A DNA stretch of 64,000 nt from Acuticoccus yangtzensis. GTDB taxonomy: Bacteria > Pseudomonadota > Alphaproteobacteria > Rhizobiales > Amorphaceae. Shown here piece after piece: positions 19,418 to 29,305 of this stretch (the first letter of the stretch is position 1; each line of letters begins with the position of its first letter). The notes under the pieces are model-generated. The model made no database searches and had not been told where the DNA came from. It saw only the letters and a program-made list of their open reading frames with translations. The DNA lies in contig NZ_MJUX01000010.1 in NCBI RefSeq assembly GCF_001927245.1, forward strand, positions 62,001 to 126,000. The letters run 5' to 3'. The translations under genes were made by a program, and so were the position numbers.

Positions 19418-19676
19418 TGAAGGCGGTTCCCGATGCGAATGGCCAGCTTCGGCCGGATGCATCCGGGGAGGTGGCCCGGATCGCCCGCCGGCGCAACAGG
19501 GCGGGACCCCTGCGGCGCGGGCGCTGCGGCAGGCGGACGGGCCGCAAGGGACCGCCGGCTCAGGCTCTCCGTCAGCAAAAGCGCGCCCGCCCGGCGCGGT
19601 GGCTGAGGATGCGGTGCCGGGGCGCGAAGGGCGGCCCCATCGCGCCCCGGCCGGTCTCATCGCGCGCCGGCCGGTC

Positions 19677-20738
19677 TCACAGGCTGTGCTGGCGGACCGG
19701 CGCATCGCGGTGACGCCGGGCGATCGGCGTCGGCAGGCCCTCGCTCGCCTCCGCCGTCTCCACCCGGTCCTTGCCGAACCGCTTGGCGCGGTAGAGCGCG
19801 AGGTCGGCCCGGTAGAGCAGCTCGGCCCGCGTGCGGCCGGGCGTGATCGCCGTCACCCCGATGCTCGCCGTCACGCGGATACCCCCCACCGACTCGAACA
19901 CCAGTCCGGACAGCGCCTGACGCAGCGAATGCAGCGTGCCGATCACCTCGCCCATCGTCATGTCGCAGAAGAGCAGGCCGAACTCCTCCCCGCCCAGGCG
20001 GCCGATCTGGATCTGCGCCGTGTCGAGCTCGCGGCGCATCAGCGCCCCGGTCCCCGACAGCACCGTGTCGCCGTTGACGTGGCCGAAGGTGTCGTTGATC
20101 GCCTTGAAGGAATCGAGATCCAGGATGGCGAGCGCCACGGCCCCGTTGTCGAGGCCGACATCCAGGCTGTCGAGGAAGGCGGTGCGGGCGAGAACGCCGG
20201 TCAAGGGATCGGTGGCGCAGCGCAGGCCCAGCGTCAGCTCGCGCGACACGCAGGCGCCGAGATGGGCGAGCGCCCTGATGTCGGTCTCCTTGAAGACGCG
20301 GTTGTCGAAATCGATCGCCCGCAGCAGGCCGACATGCTCGGTGCCGTTGACGCAGATCGGTGCGGTGGCGGCGGTGCCCATCTTGCCGCTCCGCACGACC
20401 GGGCGGAAGGAGGGGACGGCGGACGCCGCGCCGTTCGGCATGCGGCCCTTGAGAGGCGAACCATTGAGAACGGGACTGTTGAGGGTGTGCACGGACGCCT
20501 CCCTCTGCGCCTCCGCGTCCGCATCCTCGGCCAGCGAAAGGGCCAGGTCGGCGTGCTCGGGGGAGACGCCCTCGCCGAGGGACAGCCAGCGATGATCGGG
20601 GCCGAGGCACACGGCGCACAGGCTCACCTCGAGCAGCCGGCGCCCCAGCTCGGCGATATGGTCGTAACTTGCCTCCCGCAGCACCGTCGCCACCGTCGAG
20701 GCGGGAAGATGAGCGGTTTGAGTGAGATCGTCAGACAT
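19677..20738 (-). CDS. Diguanylate cyclase (GAF-like sensor plus GGDEF)
   Basis: A 353-residue soluble protein. Residues 1-175 form a GAF-like sensory region ([20 protein letters not shown]). Residues 180-340 form a GGDEF domain with [36 protein letters not shown] and the active-site loop GGEEF, a functional variant of GGDEF. It should make cyclic di-GMP from two GTP. I see no RxxD inhibitory site before the loop ([11 protein letters not shown]). The start is placed at MSDDLTQ; upstream in-frame sequence is basic and unlike a protein domain. It is divergent from the endoglucanase gene at 21250. Confidence 0.88.
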   Translation of the reverse strand: MSDDLTQTAHLPASTVATVLREASYDHIAELGRRLLEVSLCAVCLGPDHRWLSLGEGVSPEHADLALSLAEDADAEAQREASVHTLNSPVLNGSPLKGRMPNGAASAVPSFRPVVRSGKMGTAATAPICVNGTEHVGLLRAIDFDNRVFKETDIRALAHLGACVSRELTLGLRCATDPLTGVLARTAFLDSLDVGLDNGAVALAILDLDSFKAINDTFGHVNGDTVLSGTGALMRRELDTAQIQIGRLGGEEFGLLFCDMTMGEVIGTLHSLRQALSGLVFESVGGIRVTASIGVTAITPGRTRAELLYRADLALYRAKRFGKDRVETAEASEGLPTPIARRHRDAPVRQHSL

Positions 20739-21249
20739 CGCGGCTCCGGCACAATGAGGACGCCACGGGGGTGGACGTCGAAGGAGGACCGGTGACCTGC
20801 CCTGCGGCTGTCCGATCCTGAGCCTTAAAGAGCGCGGCCTCTCCTGCACTTCATGGCAAATTGCGTTGATGGTGTAGCAATCTTGTAGTGCCGGACGACG
20901 CCCTGCGAAGAGGGGCGATCCGGCCATAAGGCCCCGCGTTCTGCGCCCTTTGGAGCGCAGAGGGCCACCCACGCCGCCCCGGCCCCGCCGCACAAAACAC
21001 CAACACCTCCGACACGAGGCGGACAGAACTCACGTCCGCCCCACCGCCTTTGCGCGCTTGTCGCAAAATCAACTCGGCAAAGACAGAAATAAAAACCCCA
21101 TAAACACGAACAAAATCGTGCTCTCTTCGTACGAGAAGCAAATAAATTCGCGATAATTAAAGCACGAGCCTCAAATCATCGGCACTGAATTGCGGCGATA
21201 TCGCCGCAAACCTGGGCGCATCGCCAATGTTGTGCCGGGAAGAGGCCCC
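20739..21249. promoter_or_regulatory. Divergent promoter region with a 20-bp perfect palindrome
   Basis: This 510-bp gap separates the GGDEF gene from the endoglucanase gene and is the least GC-rich stretch nearby, especially 21060-21180. At 21190-21209 lies the perfect palindrome TTGCGGCGATATCGCCGCAA, ending 40 bases before the endoglucanase ATG. Its symmetry and position suggest an operator for a dimeric regulator. I cannot name the factor. Confidence 0.5.
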
Positions 21250-22578
21250 ATGCTGCAAGAAAACGGATATTCGATACGCCGTGTCCGGTCTCGGGCGGCC
21301 GGTGTTCTGACCGCCGCTTTGATCAGCCTCTTCCCCGCCGCCGCGAACGCCACCATGGGCACCGAAGGCTTCCGCGTCACGCGCGCCGATGTCGTCGCCG
21401 CGGCCGCCCACACGCCGCGCCGCAGCTCTCGCACCGCCCTGCGCGCCTCGGCCCTGCGCACTCCGGCCCTACGCACTCCGGCCCTACGCGCTCCGGCCCT
21501 GCGCGCTCCGGTGTTGCGCACGTCCGCCCCCGTCTCTCGCGCTCCGGCCTCTGCCGGCGCCGATGCGACCCTCATCGCCGCCCACGAATGGGCCGATTAC
21601 AAGGCCCGCTTCCTCGCCCCCGACGGACGCCTGATCGACCGGGAAAACCGCGGCATCAGCCACTCCGAAGGCCAGGGCTACGGCATGATCCTCGCCATGC
21701 ACGCCGGCGACCGCGAGGCCTTCGACCGCATCTGGGGCTTCACCCGCCGGGCCTTGCAGATCCGCGGCGATTCCCTTCTCGCCTGGCGCTACGATCCGGC
21801 CACCACCCCCCGCGTCACCGACATCAACAATGCCAGCGACGGCGACATCCTCGTCGCTTATGCGCTGCTGCGCGCGGCGGTGAAGTGGAACGCGGCCGAC
21901 TATGCCAAGGCCGGCGACGACATCGTCCAGGCGATCGGCGAACAGCTCATCGGCTGGGACAACGGCAAGCCGATCCTGAAGCCCGGCGCCGCCGGCTTCG
22001 ACCGGATGGAGGGCAACCGCGGCCCGGTCGTCAACCTGTCCTATTATTTCTATGCCGCGTTCGACCTCTTCGCCGTGGTGCAGCCGCGCTTCCCCTGGGC
22101 CGAGCTCGCCGCCCACGGCCGCGAACTGACCGCCAAGGCGCGCTTCGGGCACCGCAATCTGGTGCCGGACTGGGTGTCGGTCTCGCGCGGCGATCTCACC
22201 ATCGCCCGCGGCTTTGCCAAGCGCGCCTCCTACGACGCGGTGCGCATTCCCCTCTACATGGCCTATGCCAGCATGACCGGCTTCGACATGTCCGCCCAGG
22301 ACGCGGCATGGAACCGCAACGGCTCCGGCGCCCCCAAGGCGCGCGACCTCATCACCGACGTCGCCGAGGAGATGAACGACCCCGGCTACCGGATGGTCGC
22401 CGCCCTGTCGGCCTGCTCCACGCGGCGCGCCCCGATCCCGGCCCACCTGCAAAGCTATCGCTCGACAACCTATTTCGCGTCGAGCTTGCACATGCTCGGG
22501 TTGGTTGCGGCACGCAAGGCTGGGCTGTGCGACAACGCATCCACCGCGGTGATGATCGGCTCTCGCACAGCGCGGTAA
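21250..22578 (+). CDS. Exported GH8 endo-beta-1,4-glucanase (BcsZ-like cellulase)
   Basis: A 442-residue enzyme with a signal peptide (RAAGVLTAALISLFPAAANA), then a low-complexity linker of five-residue repeats (ALRTP/ALRAP) encoded by a 15-bp tandem repeat near 21440-21520, then a glycoside hydrolase family 8 domain. The GH8 acid residue lies in SEGQGYGM and the second catalytic Asp region is NNASDGDILVAYAL. Enzymes of this kind trim beta-1,4-glucan in the periplasm during cellulose secretion or remodel it. No bcsA or bcsB is adjacent. The start is the ATG after GGAAGAGGCCCC. Nearby cyclic-di-GMP genes fit control of an exopolysaccharide. Confidence 0.88.
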   Translation: MLQENGYSIRRVRSRAAGVLTAALISLFPAAANATMGTEGFRVTRADVVAAAAHTPRRSSRTALRASALRTPALRTPALRAPALRAPVLRTSAPVSRAPASAGADATLIAAHEWADYKARFLAPDGRLIDRENRGISHSEGQGYGMILAMHAGDREAFDRIWGFTRRALQIRGDSLLAWRYDPATTPRVTDINNASDGDILVAYALLRAAVKWNAADYAKAGDDIVQAIGEQLIGWDNGKPILKPGAAGFDRMEGNRGPVVNLSYYFYAAFDLFAVVQPRFPWAELAAHGRELTAKARFGHRNLVPDWVSVSRGDLTIARGFAKRASYDAVRIPLYMAYASMTGFDMSAQDAAWNRNGSGAPKARDLITDVAEEMNDPGYRMVAALSACSTRRAPIPAHLQSYRSTTYFASSLHMLGLVAARKAGLCDNASTAVMIGSRTAR

Positions 22579-22795
22579 ATATGGAATTATAGCGCTGAAA
22601 TCGCGGAATTTCGCGGCTGCCGGCCCATGTTGCCTCTCGGGCACCAGGACATGCAAAGTAACAACCATTTTCAAAAGACAGGTTGAAAAATAATCTCAGA
22701 GCTCAACATTTTTGATAAAGCAATTGGACGCTTGTTTTAAACCCGCTTCTTGAGGTTGCTCCTTGTTGCGATCCGGACCGCCAGAGGTTGAGTTG

Positions 22796-23536
22796 GTGGA
22801 GACATATCGCTCCTTTGCGGATGTATCCCCCGCGTCTCCATCGATCCTCGTCGTCGAAGACGACGAGAGTATTCGTACTATCATCGCGACCCTCCTCGTG
22901 GAGGAGGGCTTCGATGTGACGCCCGCGGCCAATCTGTCGGCCGCCCGCGCGCTCGTCGAACGCCGGACTTTCACCGTTGCTCTCGTCGACCTCCGATTGG
23001 GCGACGGTGACGGTCTGGATTTCGTGCGCTCCCTCGCCGACAACTTGGCGACCGCCGTCATCGTCGTCTCCGGCCGGGGCTCGTCGATGGACCGTGTGGT
23101 CGGCATCGAGCTCGGCGCCGTGGACTATATCGTCAAGCCGTTCGAGGCCCGCGAGTTCGTCGCCCGTGTCAAGCGCCATGCCCGGCGCAACCAGAGCCTC
23201 ATCGGTGCGGTCGGCGACAAGCCCGTCGTCTACGACGTCGCCGGCTGGCAGATCGACCTTGCCAAACGCTCCGCCGTGAACCCGGCCAACGGCCAGGTCG
23301 GCGACCGCGCCCCCTATCTCTCCGAGCCCGAGTTCCGCACCCTCCAGGCCCTCCTGGAGCGCCGCGGCAAGGTGCTCTCGCGCGACGACATCTACGGCGT
23401 CGTCGTCGGCGGCGGCCAGCGCGACCCGCTCGACCGGCGCATCGACGTCCACGTGTCCAGCATCCGCCGCAAATTGAAGGCCGGCAGCGACCCCATCATC
23501 CGCACCGTTCACCGTGTCGGCTACGTGATCGACTGA
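22796..23536 (+). CDS. OmpR-family response regulator
   Basis: The product has a receiver domain (ILVVEDDESIRTIIATLL, phospho-acceptor Asp in VALVDLRLGDGDG, switch Ser in VSGRG, Lys in YIVKPF). A winged-helix OmpR-type DNA-binding domain follows, ending IDVHVSSIRRKLKAG and RTVHRVGYVID. The start is uncertain: the GTG at 22796, with AGAGG eight bases upstream, gives 246 residues; a TTG at 22763 would add 11. No kinase gene is adjacent on this strand, so the hybrid kinase at 26600-29305 is one possible partner. It is 76 bp upstream of the REC-EAL gene and may share a transcript. Confidence 0.9.
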   Translation: METYRSFADVSPASPSILVVEDDESIRTIIATLLVEEGFDVTPAANLSAARALVERRTFTVALVDLRLGDGDGLDFVRSLADNLATAVIVVSGRGSSMDRVVGIELGAVDYIVKPFEAREFVARVKRHARRNQSLIGAVGDKPVVYDVAGWQIDLAKRSAVNPANGQVGDRAPYLSEPEFRTLQALLERRGKVLSRDDIYGVVVGGGQRDPLDRRIDVHVSSIRRKLKAGSDPIIRTVHRVGYVID

Positions 23537-23612
23537 TGACCCGCTTCGCCTCCCTTGACCCCCCGTTTCATGCCGCTTCCGGGATCGGCGCATGCCTCGT
23601 GAGGAAAGACCC

Positions 23613-24995
23613 ATGACACAGCACGTCGCGATCCTGGACGACGAAGCCGACATCCGCACCCTCATCGGCATGCTTCTCGAACCGTCGGGCGTTGCGACGT
23701 CGCAGTGGGGCAACGGGCTCGACCTCATCGCCCATCTGCGCCAGACCCCGGTCGACGTCGTCATCAGCGATCTTCTGATGCCCGACTGCGACGGGGTGGA
23801 GTTCTTCGCCGAGCTCGCCAGCCTGCCCGACCGTCCGGCGATGATCCTCATCAGCGGCCAGGACGCGCGCACCCGCCAGTCCGCCCGCCAGCTCGCCAAC
23901 GAATACGGCGTCGAGGTCATCGCCGAATTCGGCAAGCCGCTCGACACCGCCGCGCTGGAAACCGTCGTCACCACCTACATGGCCAACAAGGCCGAGCCGC
24001 AGGCGGAGACCTTTCGCGTCGAGGACGCGCTTCAGGCCGGCGAATTGAGGGCCCATTATCAGCCCATCTTCGCCATCTCCGAGCGGCGCCGCCTGTCCCT
24101 GTCGAGCCTCGAGGCGCTGGTGCGCTGGGAGCATCCGACCGCCGGCCTTCTGTCGCCCGGCGCGTTCCTTCCCAACATCACCGCGGAAGACACCTGGCTC
24201 GACCTGACGCGCGAGATGCTGAGCATCGTCTGCGGCCAGCTCGAAAGCTGGCACAGGGTCGGCTTCCGCCCGCGCATCGCCATCAACATCCCGCCGGTGC
24301 TGCTCGCCAACCGCGACCTTCCCGGCCTCATCGACCGCGTCACCCGGGCGCACGGCGTCGACCCCCACGATCTCGTGCTGGAGCTCACCGAGGACAGCGA
24401 CTTCTCTTCCATCCTGGAGGACAAGGCCAACCTGATGCGCCTCAAGATGCGCGGCTATTCGATCAGCGTCGACGATTTCGGCGTCGGCTATTCCTCGCTG
24501 AAGCGCCTGCAGGGCGGGCTCTTCGACCAGGTGAAGATCGACCGCTCCTTCGTCTCGCGCGCCGACCGCGACGAGGATGCGCGCAACATCCTCACCTCCA
24601 CCGTGGACCTTGCCCGCTCGCTCGGCATGAGCGTGTGCGCGGAGGGGATCGAGAACTACGAGATCATGTGCGAGGCGCTGCGCTGCGGCTGCTCGCACCT
24701 GCAGGGGTTCGGCCTCGCCCGGCCGGTCAATGCGGACATGCTGGAGATGCAGTTCGCGCCCGACGGCCCGCCCGCGGACGTCGTCCCAGGGGCAGCGCAC
24801 GGGCCCGCAGCGCACGGGCCCGCAGCGCACGGGTCCGCAGCGCACGGGTCCGCAGCGCACGGGTCCTCCTCTGGCGAGCACTCCGAGGCGCACGCGGCGT
24901 CCCGCACGGTGCCCCTCACCGAGGCCTCCGCCGCCCCCGTGACAGGTTCGGCGCGCTCCTGCAGCCCGAGCCCGGTCTGCGCCCCCTTCCAATAG
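23613..24995 (+). CDS. REC-EAL cyclic-di-GMP phosphodiesterase
   Basis: A 460-residue protein with a receiver domain (residues 1-125; AILDDEADIRTLIG, Asp in VVISDLLMPDCDG) fused to an EAL domain (about 135-385). The EAL domain keeps the catalytic signature: SLEALVRWEHP, the metal-binding NIPPVLL and ELTED, the VDDFGVGYSSL loop, KIDRSFV and CAEGIEN. It should therefore linearise cyclic di-GMP under phosphorylation control. The C-terminal 70 residues contain a five-residue repeat (AAHGP/AAHGS) from a 15-bp minisatellite at about 24795-24870 and are probably dispensable. GAGGAAAG precedes the chosen ATG. Confidence 0.92.
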   Translation: MTQHVAILDDEADIRTLIGMLLEPSGVATSQWGNGLDLIAHLRQTPVDVVISDLLMPDCDGVEFFAELASLPDRPAMILISGQDARTRQSARQLANEYGVEVIAEFGKPLDTAALETVVTTYMANKAEPQAETFRVEDALQAGELRAHYQPIFAISERRRLSLSSLEALVRWEHPTAGLLSPGAFLPNITAEDTWLDLTREMLSIVCGQLESWHRVGFRPRIAINIPPVLLANRDLPGLIDRVTRAHGVDPHDLVLELTEDSDFSSILEDKANLMRLKMRGYSISVDDFGVGYSSLKRLQGGLFDQVKIDRSFVSRADRDEDARNILTSTVDLARSLGMSVCAEGIENYEIMCEALRCGCSHLQGFGLARPVNADMLEMQFAPDGPPADVVPGAAHGPAAHGPAAHGSAAHGSAAHGSSSGEHSEAHAASRTVPLTEASAAPVTGSARSCSPSPVCAPFQ

Positions 24996-25133
24996 GGCGC
25001 CCTTGCGGCGCACCTGCCCCCGCCCCCCGCAAGGGGGCGGGAACGGCGGGACAGGCGCACACATCATCCAGCTCCGTTCATCCAGCCCCGTTCATCCACT
25101 GCGGGCGGCCGTGCCGCCCGTGCAAGGCTCGTC

Positions 25134-25727
25134 ATGTTCGATGTTCATCGCCCGCAGCGCGGCTCCCTCTCCCGCACCATCGCCGGTTTCGTCAGCGGCG
25201 CAGGAGGCGGCCGGCGGCGGCGCACGCTGTCGCCTCATCTCGCCCTGTGTGCCTTTCGCGATCAGGCGGCCACGCGCCGCCTCAGCCGCGTCATCGGCGC
25301 CCCCGTGCGCACCGGCGGCGCGCCGTGCGGCCCCGACATCGCCTACGTGCTGGAGATGACGCCCCGCGGCACCCGGCTCCATCTGCTGGAGGCGGACCGG
25401 CGCAAGGTGGAGGGCGTTCTCGGCAAGGTCAGCGCGCTTCTGGAAAGCCTGTGCGTGAGGATCGCCGCCGGTGAGGTCGCCGAGTGCACCCCTCGTGTGC
25501 CGGGGCTCGGCAGGGCGCAGGGTGAGGTGCCCGGCGGAGCGGCCTCATTGCGCGAGGCGCCTCTCGCCTTCGGCTCTCACATCGGCGTGCCTCTCGTCGA
25601 CGAGGCGGGGCGCGTGCGCGGCATGATGGGCTGCTTCAGCATGGAAGGCAGCCTGTTCCTCGACAAGGACGAGCACCGCCTGATCAGGCGCCTCGCCCGC
25701 GAGATCCACATCGCGCCGGCGCGCTGA
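25134..25727 (+). CDS. GAF-domain-like protein, function unknown
   Basis: A 197-residue protein with a basic N-terminal half and a C-terminal segment (FGSHIGVPLVDEAGRVRGMM, then SMEGSLFLDKDEHRLIRRLA) that resembles the end of a GAF sensory domain. Such GAF fragments are usually attached to GGDEF or EAL domains. Here it is a separate protein 138 bp downstream of the REC-EAL phosphodiesterase gene, so it may be a stand-alone sensor or a remnant of a larger protein. There are no transmembrane segments. No strong ribosome binding site is visible, so the start is tentative. Confidence 0.55.
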   Translation: MFDVHRPQRGSLSRTIAGFVSGAGGGRRRRTLSPHLALCAFRDQAATRRLSRVIGAPVRTGGAPCGPDIAYVLEMTPRGTRLHLLEADRRKVEGVLGKVSALLESLCVRIAAGEVAECTPRVPGLGRAQGEVPGGAASLREAPLAFGSHIGVPLVDEAGRVRGMMGCFSMEGSLFLDKDEHRLIRRLAREIHIAPAR

Positions 25728-26599
25728 ACTTTTCCGCCCGGCGCCCGGGGCCTGCGGCGGGCTCTCGGCTTCTGACCGGCTGATCTCTGAGCTCTGACTT
25801 CTGCCCTTGGCGGCGCAGGCTACGGGCGGGGCCGGCGACTTCGCCCCCGTCGCGCGATCGGCCGAACCGATCCAGCCGTCCGGCACGGGTTCGCCCGAGC
25901 GGAGCCCAGGGATGCCCCGTGAAGCCCGCGCCACGCCGCCACCCGCACCCGATCGCCGGTGCCGGAGGCGCGGGGCTGCGCAACGGCCCGACCCACCCCA
26001 CCCGCGCGAGCCGACACCGCAGGCGAGGACGCGCGGGGCAGGACGCGCGATGGCAGGAAGCGCGGGGCATGAGGCGCTGGGAAAGAGGCCGCCGAGCACG
26101 GACGCATCCTCGATCCCGCCACGGTCCTCGAAGGCAGGGGCCGACGAGAAAGCGGAACGAGAAGCGGCGAACCGCGCCCCACCCTCGGCCGGGGGTCGAG
26201 CACACCAGGCGCACACCATCGCGCGCACACCGGCACCGAATGCCGCCCGCGCCCATCTCAATGCGAATGAAAGAAGCGTGCGCCACGGCATCTTCGGCGC
26301 ACGGGGGGCGAGATCTGCACGCGGGGGTCTGCATGCGGCGTCTCGCCAAGGCGCCCCCCGAGGTGCGCCACGAATCGACGGCGCCGCGGTTCGGTGCGCG
26401 AAGGCGCGTGCGCGACGGCCCGGATGCGCCACGGCCGGGGAAGCGCGAACGTCGGGGGCAAAACGCGGAGCCGGGGCGCCGACCGCAGGGGCGCCCCCGC
26501 AGGCGGGCGACGCCGTGCCGCGAAGGCCCATAGTGCGCAGGCCGTGCCGCGAAGACCGGTGCCCAAGCGGGTGGTGCGCGGTGCGCCGGCCCGTGAGGG
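25728..26599. other. Gene-free region between convergent genes
   Basis: About 870 very GC-rich bases lie between the GAF-like gene and the hybrid kinase, which converge. Frames remain open through composition alone; none has a start signal or a recognisable domain. A partial family A repeat is present at 26100-26160, and the motif CGCCACGGC recurs several times between 26270 and 26440. Confidence 0.5.
26100..26160 (+). repeat. Dispersed palindromic element, family A, partial copy 4
   Basis: The segment CCCGCCACGGTCCTCGAAGG followed by CAGGGGCCGACGAGAAAGC closely matches the 3' part of copy 3 (16212-16256, CCCGCCACGGTTCTCGAAGG and then CACGGGTCGGCAAGAAAGC). The 5' blocks of the element are not recognisable here. 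Confidence 0.55.
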
Positions 26600-29305
26600 T
26601 CAGTGAGCGCCCATGATCGCCAGGCCGTGGGACAGCTCGGCCAGCGAGTAGGGCTTGCTGAGCATCTTGCCGCGGGCCAGACGCGCCTCCTCCCCCTCCA
26701 GCGCCCCGCGCGTATAGCCCGAGCAGAACAGCACCCGAAGGTCCGGCCAGCGTGCATGAACCACCCGCGCCAGATCGAAGCCGGACATCCCCTCCGGCAA
26801 GATCACGTCGGTGAACATCAGGTCGATGTCCTTGCGGTGGATCTCGAGGTGGAGGAGAGCCTGCGGACCCGACGACACCGTCACCGGGTGATGGCCGAGC
26901 GCCTCCAGCATCACCACGGTGTTGTCGCGCACCCGCGGATCGTCCTCCACCACGAGAATGCGCAGCGGCGTCGACGGGCTCAGCTCCTCCGGGCTCGCCT
27001 TCGCCGCGGTCTCCCCCTTGCTCGCCCGCGGCAAGTAGAGGCGAACCGTCGTCCCCGCCCCTTCCTCCGAATAGATCTGCAGGCTGCCGCCCAACTGCTT
27101 CACGAAGCCATAGGCCATCGACAGGCCGAGACCCGTGCCGGTGCGCTCCCCCTCCTCCTTCGTGGTGAAGAAGGGCTCGATCGCCCGCCGCATCACGTCC
27201 GGCGACATGCCGCAGCCATTGTCCGAGACCGAGAGCAGCACGAAGTCGCCCTCCAGCCCGTCCGCCTGGGCCGAGACATAGTCGTCGTCGATCACCACGT
27301 TGCGCACGCTGACGGCGATCCGCCCGCGCCCCGGCTCGCAGGCGTCGCGCGCATTGATGCAGAGATTCATCAAGGCGCTGTCGAGCTTGGTCGGGTCCAC
27401 CTCGGCGAACCACAGGTCCGGCTCCATCTCGATCGTCAGGCTATATTGCTCGCCGAGCGCGCGCTGGATCAGCGGCCGCGCATCCTCGATCAGCGTCGCC
27501 ACGTCGGTGGCGGTCGGGTCCAGGGTCTGCCGCCGCGCGAAGGCCAGGAGCTGGTTGACGAGATCGCGCCCGCGCTCGGCCGCCCCGCGGTTCATGTCGA
27601 TGAGCTCGAGCAGCTTGTCGTTGCCCCGCGCGCGCATCTTCATGATGTCGGCCGAGCCCATGATCACGGTCAGAAGATTGTTGAAGTCGTGGGCGATGCC
27701 GCCGGTCAGCTGGCCGATCGCGTCGAGCCGGGTGGCGCTCTGCATCTTCTCCGACAGCACCATCTTCTCGGAGATGTCCTGATAGACGACGATGAAGCCG
27801 TCCTGCATGTTGCCCTTGCCCTTGATGAAGGTCTTGTGGGCGAGCACCGTGACGTTGAGGCCCGAGCGGTTCTTGTAGATCGCCTTGCCCGACCAGGACC
27901 CGTGCCGCATCATCATGTCGTGACGCATCGCGTGGAGGTCGGGGTCGATCTGCAACAGATCGACGATGTCGCGCCCGATCGCCTCGTCGCGCGACCAGCC
28001 GAAGGTGCGCCCCGCCTGGCGGTTCCAGAAGACGACCTTCTCGTCCATGTCGTAGACCACGAAGGCCTCACGGGCATGGGAGACGATCTCCAGCACCCAT
28101 TCGAGGGTGGCCTCGCGCTCGCGGTGCAGGGTCACGTCCTGGATGACGCCGGTGATCGACACCACTTCGCCGTCGGAAAAATGCGCGTCGCCCGCCGACA
28201 TGACGCGGCGCTCGACGCCGTCGGCGGCCGTGATCTTGGCTTCGAAGGAGTAGGCCTCGCCGTGCGTCTTCGTCCGCTCCAGCGCCGCCATGATGCGCTC
28301 GCGGTCCTCCTGCGAATAGGCGAGGAGGGCCTGCTCCACCGGGGGCGTCTCGCCGATCGGCAGGCCGTAGATCTCGAACACCTTGTCGGACCAGCTGAGG
28401 TGGCCCGTCTTGACGTCGAGCGACCAGACGCCGATCTGGCTGAGCCGTTCGACCTGGCGGCCGAGCAGCTCGCGCCGGTGCTGCTCCTCGCGAAACTTCG
28501 TCTCGCTGGTGCTGAGCTGATAGGCGGCCTGGCCGCCGCGAATGACGGCGCTGGCATTGGCCGCCAGCATGGTGAGGTGCCCGGCCAGCGCCGGGTCCGC
28601 CCGGTGCGGCGCATCGGCGATCAGATAGAGGACGCCGATCACCGCGAGGTCGGCGGGCGCCGTGCCTCCGGATGCGGCGGAGCGGGCCGCACCGTTCCCG
28701 CTCCCGTCATGAACACCGTCATGAACGAGGCCGAGGCTCTTCGCGCAGCATTTGAAGGCGGCATAGTCGTCGGCCGCGTCATGGCCGGAGTCGTGGCCGG
28801 AGCCATGCCCGTCGGCGGCGTCCGGGGAGATATCGTGCCCGTTGGCGGCGACGTGGGAGGTGCCGTGCCCGTTGGCGGCATGGGAGGCGCCGTGCCCGTT
28901 GGCGGCGGCGGTCTTGGAGACCCCGCCCTTCGCGTCCTTGGCGGTCATGGCGTAGATCGGCTCGGCGGCCACGAAACCGATCCCCGCATCGAGCCAGGTC
29001 GACTTCGAGGCCAACGTCGAGGCGGCCATGTCCTCCACCACGATCGCCGCCGGTGCGTCGGGGTCGATCAGCTGTTCCTCTGCCGTCAACTCGGCGAGCG
29101 GGAAGTCGGACGCGGCAATGGTGCGCTGGTGTCCATTTTCGCGAAACAGGGTTATCCCGATACGCGAATAGCCTGTGAGGCTGCCGGCGAGGGTCATCAG
29201 AGGCGCCAACGTGACGCCGATCTCCTCGACGGCACGATCGGTCGGCAGCGGAGCCATCAGCCCGACAGTTTGCCCATCGGGGCGGGGAAAAATCCTATAG
29301 GGCAT
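26600..29305 (-). CDS. PAS-containing hybrid histidine kinase
   Basis: A 901-residue soluble sensor kinase. The N-terminal 250 residues look GAF-like and are split by a His/Asp/Gly-rich insert (NGHGTSH and GHGSGHDSGHD repeats). Two PAS domains follow (WSLDVKTGHLSWSDKVFEIY and AFVVYDMDEKVVFWN). Next comes a HisKA domain with the phospho-acceptor His in GGIAHDFNNLL near residue 538, and a HATPase domain (NLCINARDAC, SDNGCGMS, GTGLGLSMAYG). A C-terminal receiver has its Asp in LMFTDVIL near residue 832. It resembles FixL-type and blue-light/PAS kinases of Rhizobiales, but no heme- or flavin-binding motif is evident. The start is the ATG at 29305; a GTG at 29428 is possible. Confidence 0.9.
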   Translation of the reverse strand: MPYRIFPRPDGQTVGLMAPLPTDRAVEEIGVTLAPLMTLAGSLTGYSRIGITLFRENGHQRTIAASDFPLAELTAEEQLIDPDAPAAIVVEDMAASTLASKSTWLDAGIGFVAAEPIYAMTAKDAKGGVSKTAAANGHGASHAANGHGTSHVAANGHDISPDAADGHGSGHDSGHDAADDYAAFKCCAKSLGLVHDGVHDGSGNGAARSAASGGTAPADLAVIGVLYLIADAPHRADPALAGHLTMLAANASAVIRGGQAAYQLSTSETKFREEQHRRELLGRQVERLSQIGVWSLDVKTGHLSWSDKVFEIYGLPIGETPPVEQALLAYSQEDRERIMAALERTKTHGEAYSFEAKITAADGVERRVMSAGDAHFSDGEVVSITGVIQDVTLHREREATLEWVLEIVSHAREAFVVYDMDEKVVFWNRQAGRTFGWSRDEAIGRDIVDLLQIDPDLHAMRHDMMMRHGSWSGKAIYKNRSGLNVTVLAHKTFIKGKGNMQDGFIVVYQDISEKMVLSEKMQSATRLDAIGQLTGGIAHDFNNLLTVIMGSADIMKMRARGNDKLLELIDMNRGAAERGRDLVNQLLAFARRQTLDPTATDVATLIEDARPLIQRALGEQYSLTIEMEPDLWFAEVDPTKLDSALMNLCINARDACEPGRGRIAVSVRNVVIDDDYVSAQADGLEGDFVLLSVSDNGCGMSPDVMRRAIEPFFTTKEEGERTGTGLGLSMAYGFVKQLGGSLQIYSEEGAGTTVRLYLPRASKGETAAKASPEELSPSTPLRILVVEDDPRVRDNTVVMLEALGHHPVTVSSGPQALLHLEIHRKDIDLMFTDVILPEGMSGFDLARVVHARWPDLRVLFCSGYTRGALEGEEARLARGKMLSKPYSLAELSHGLAIMGAH

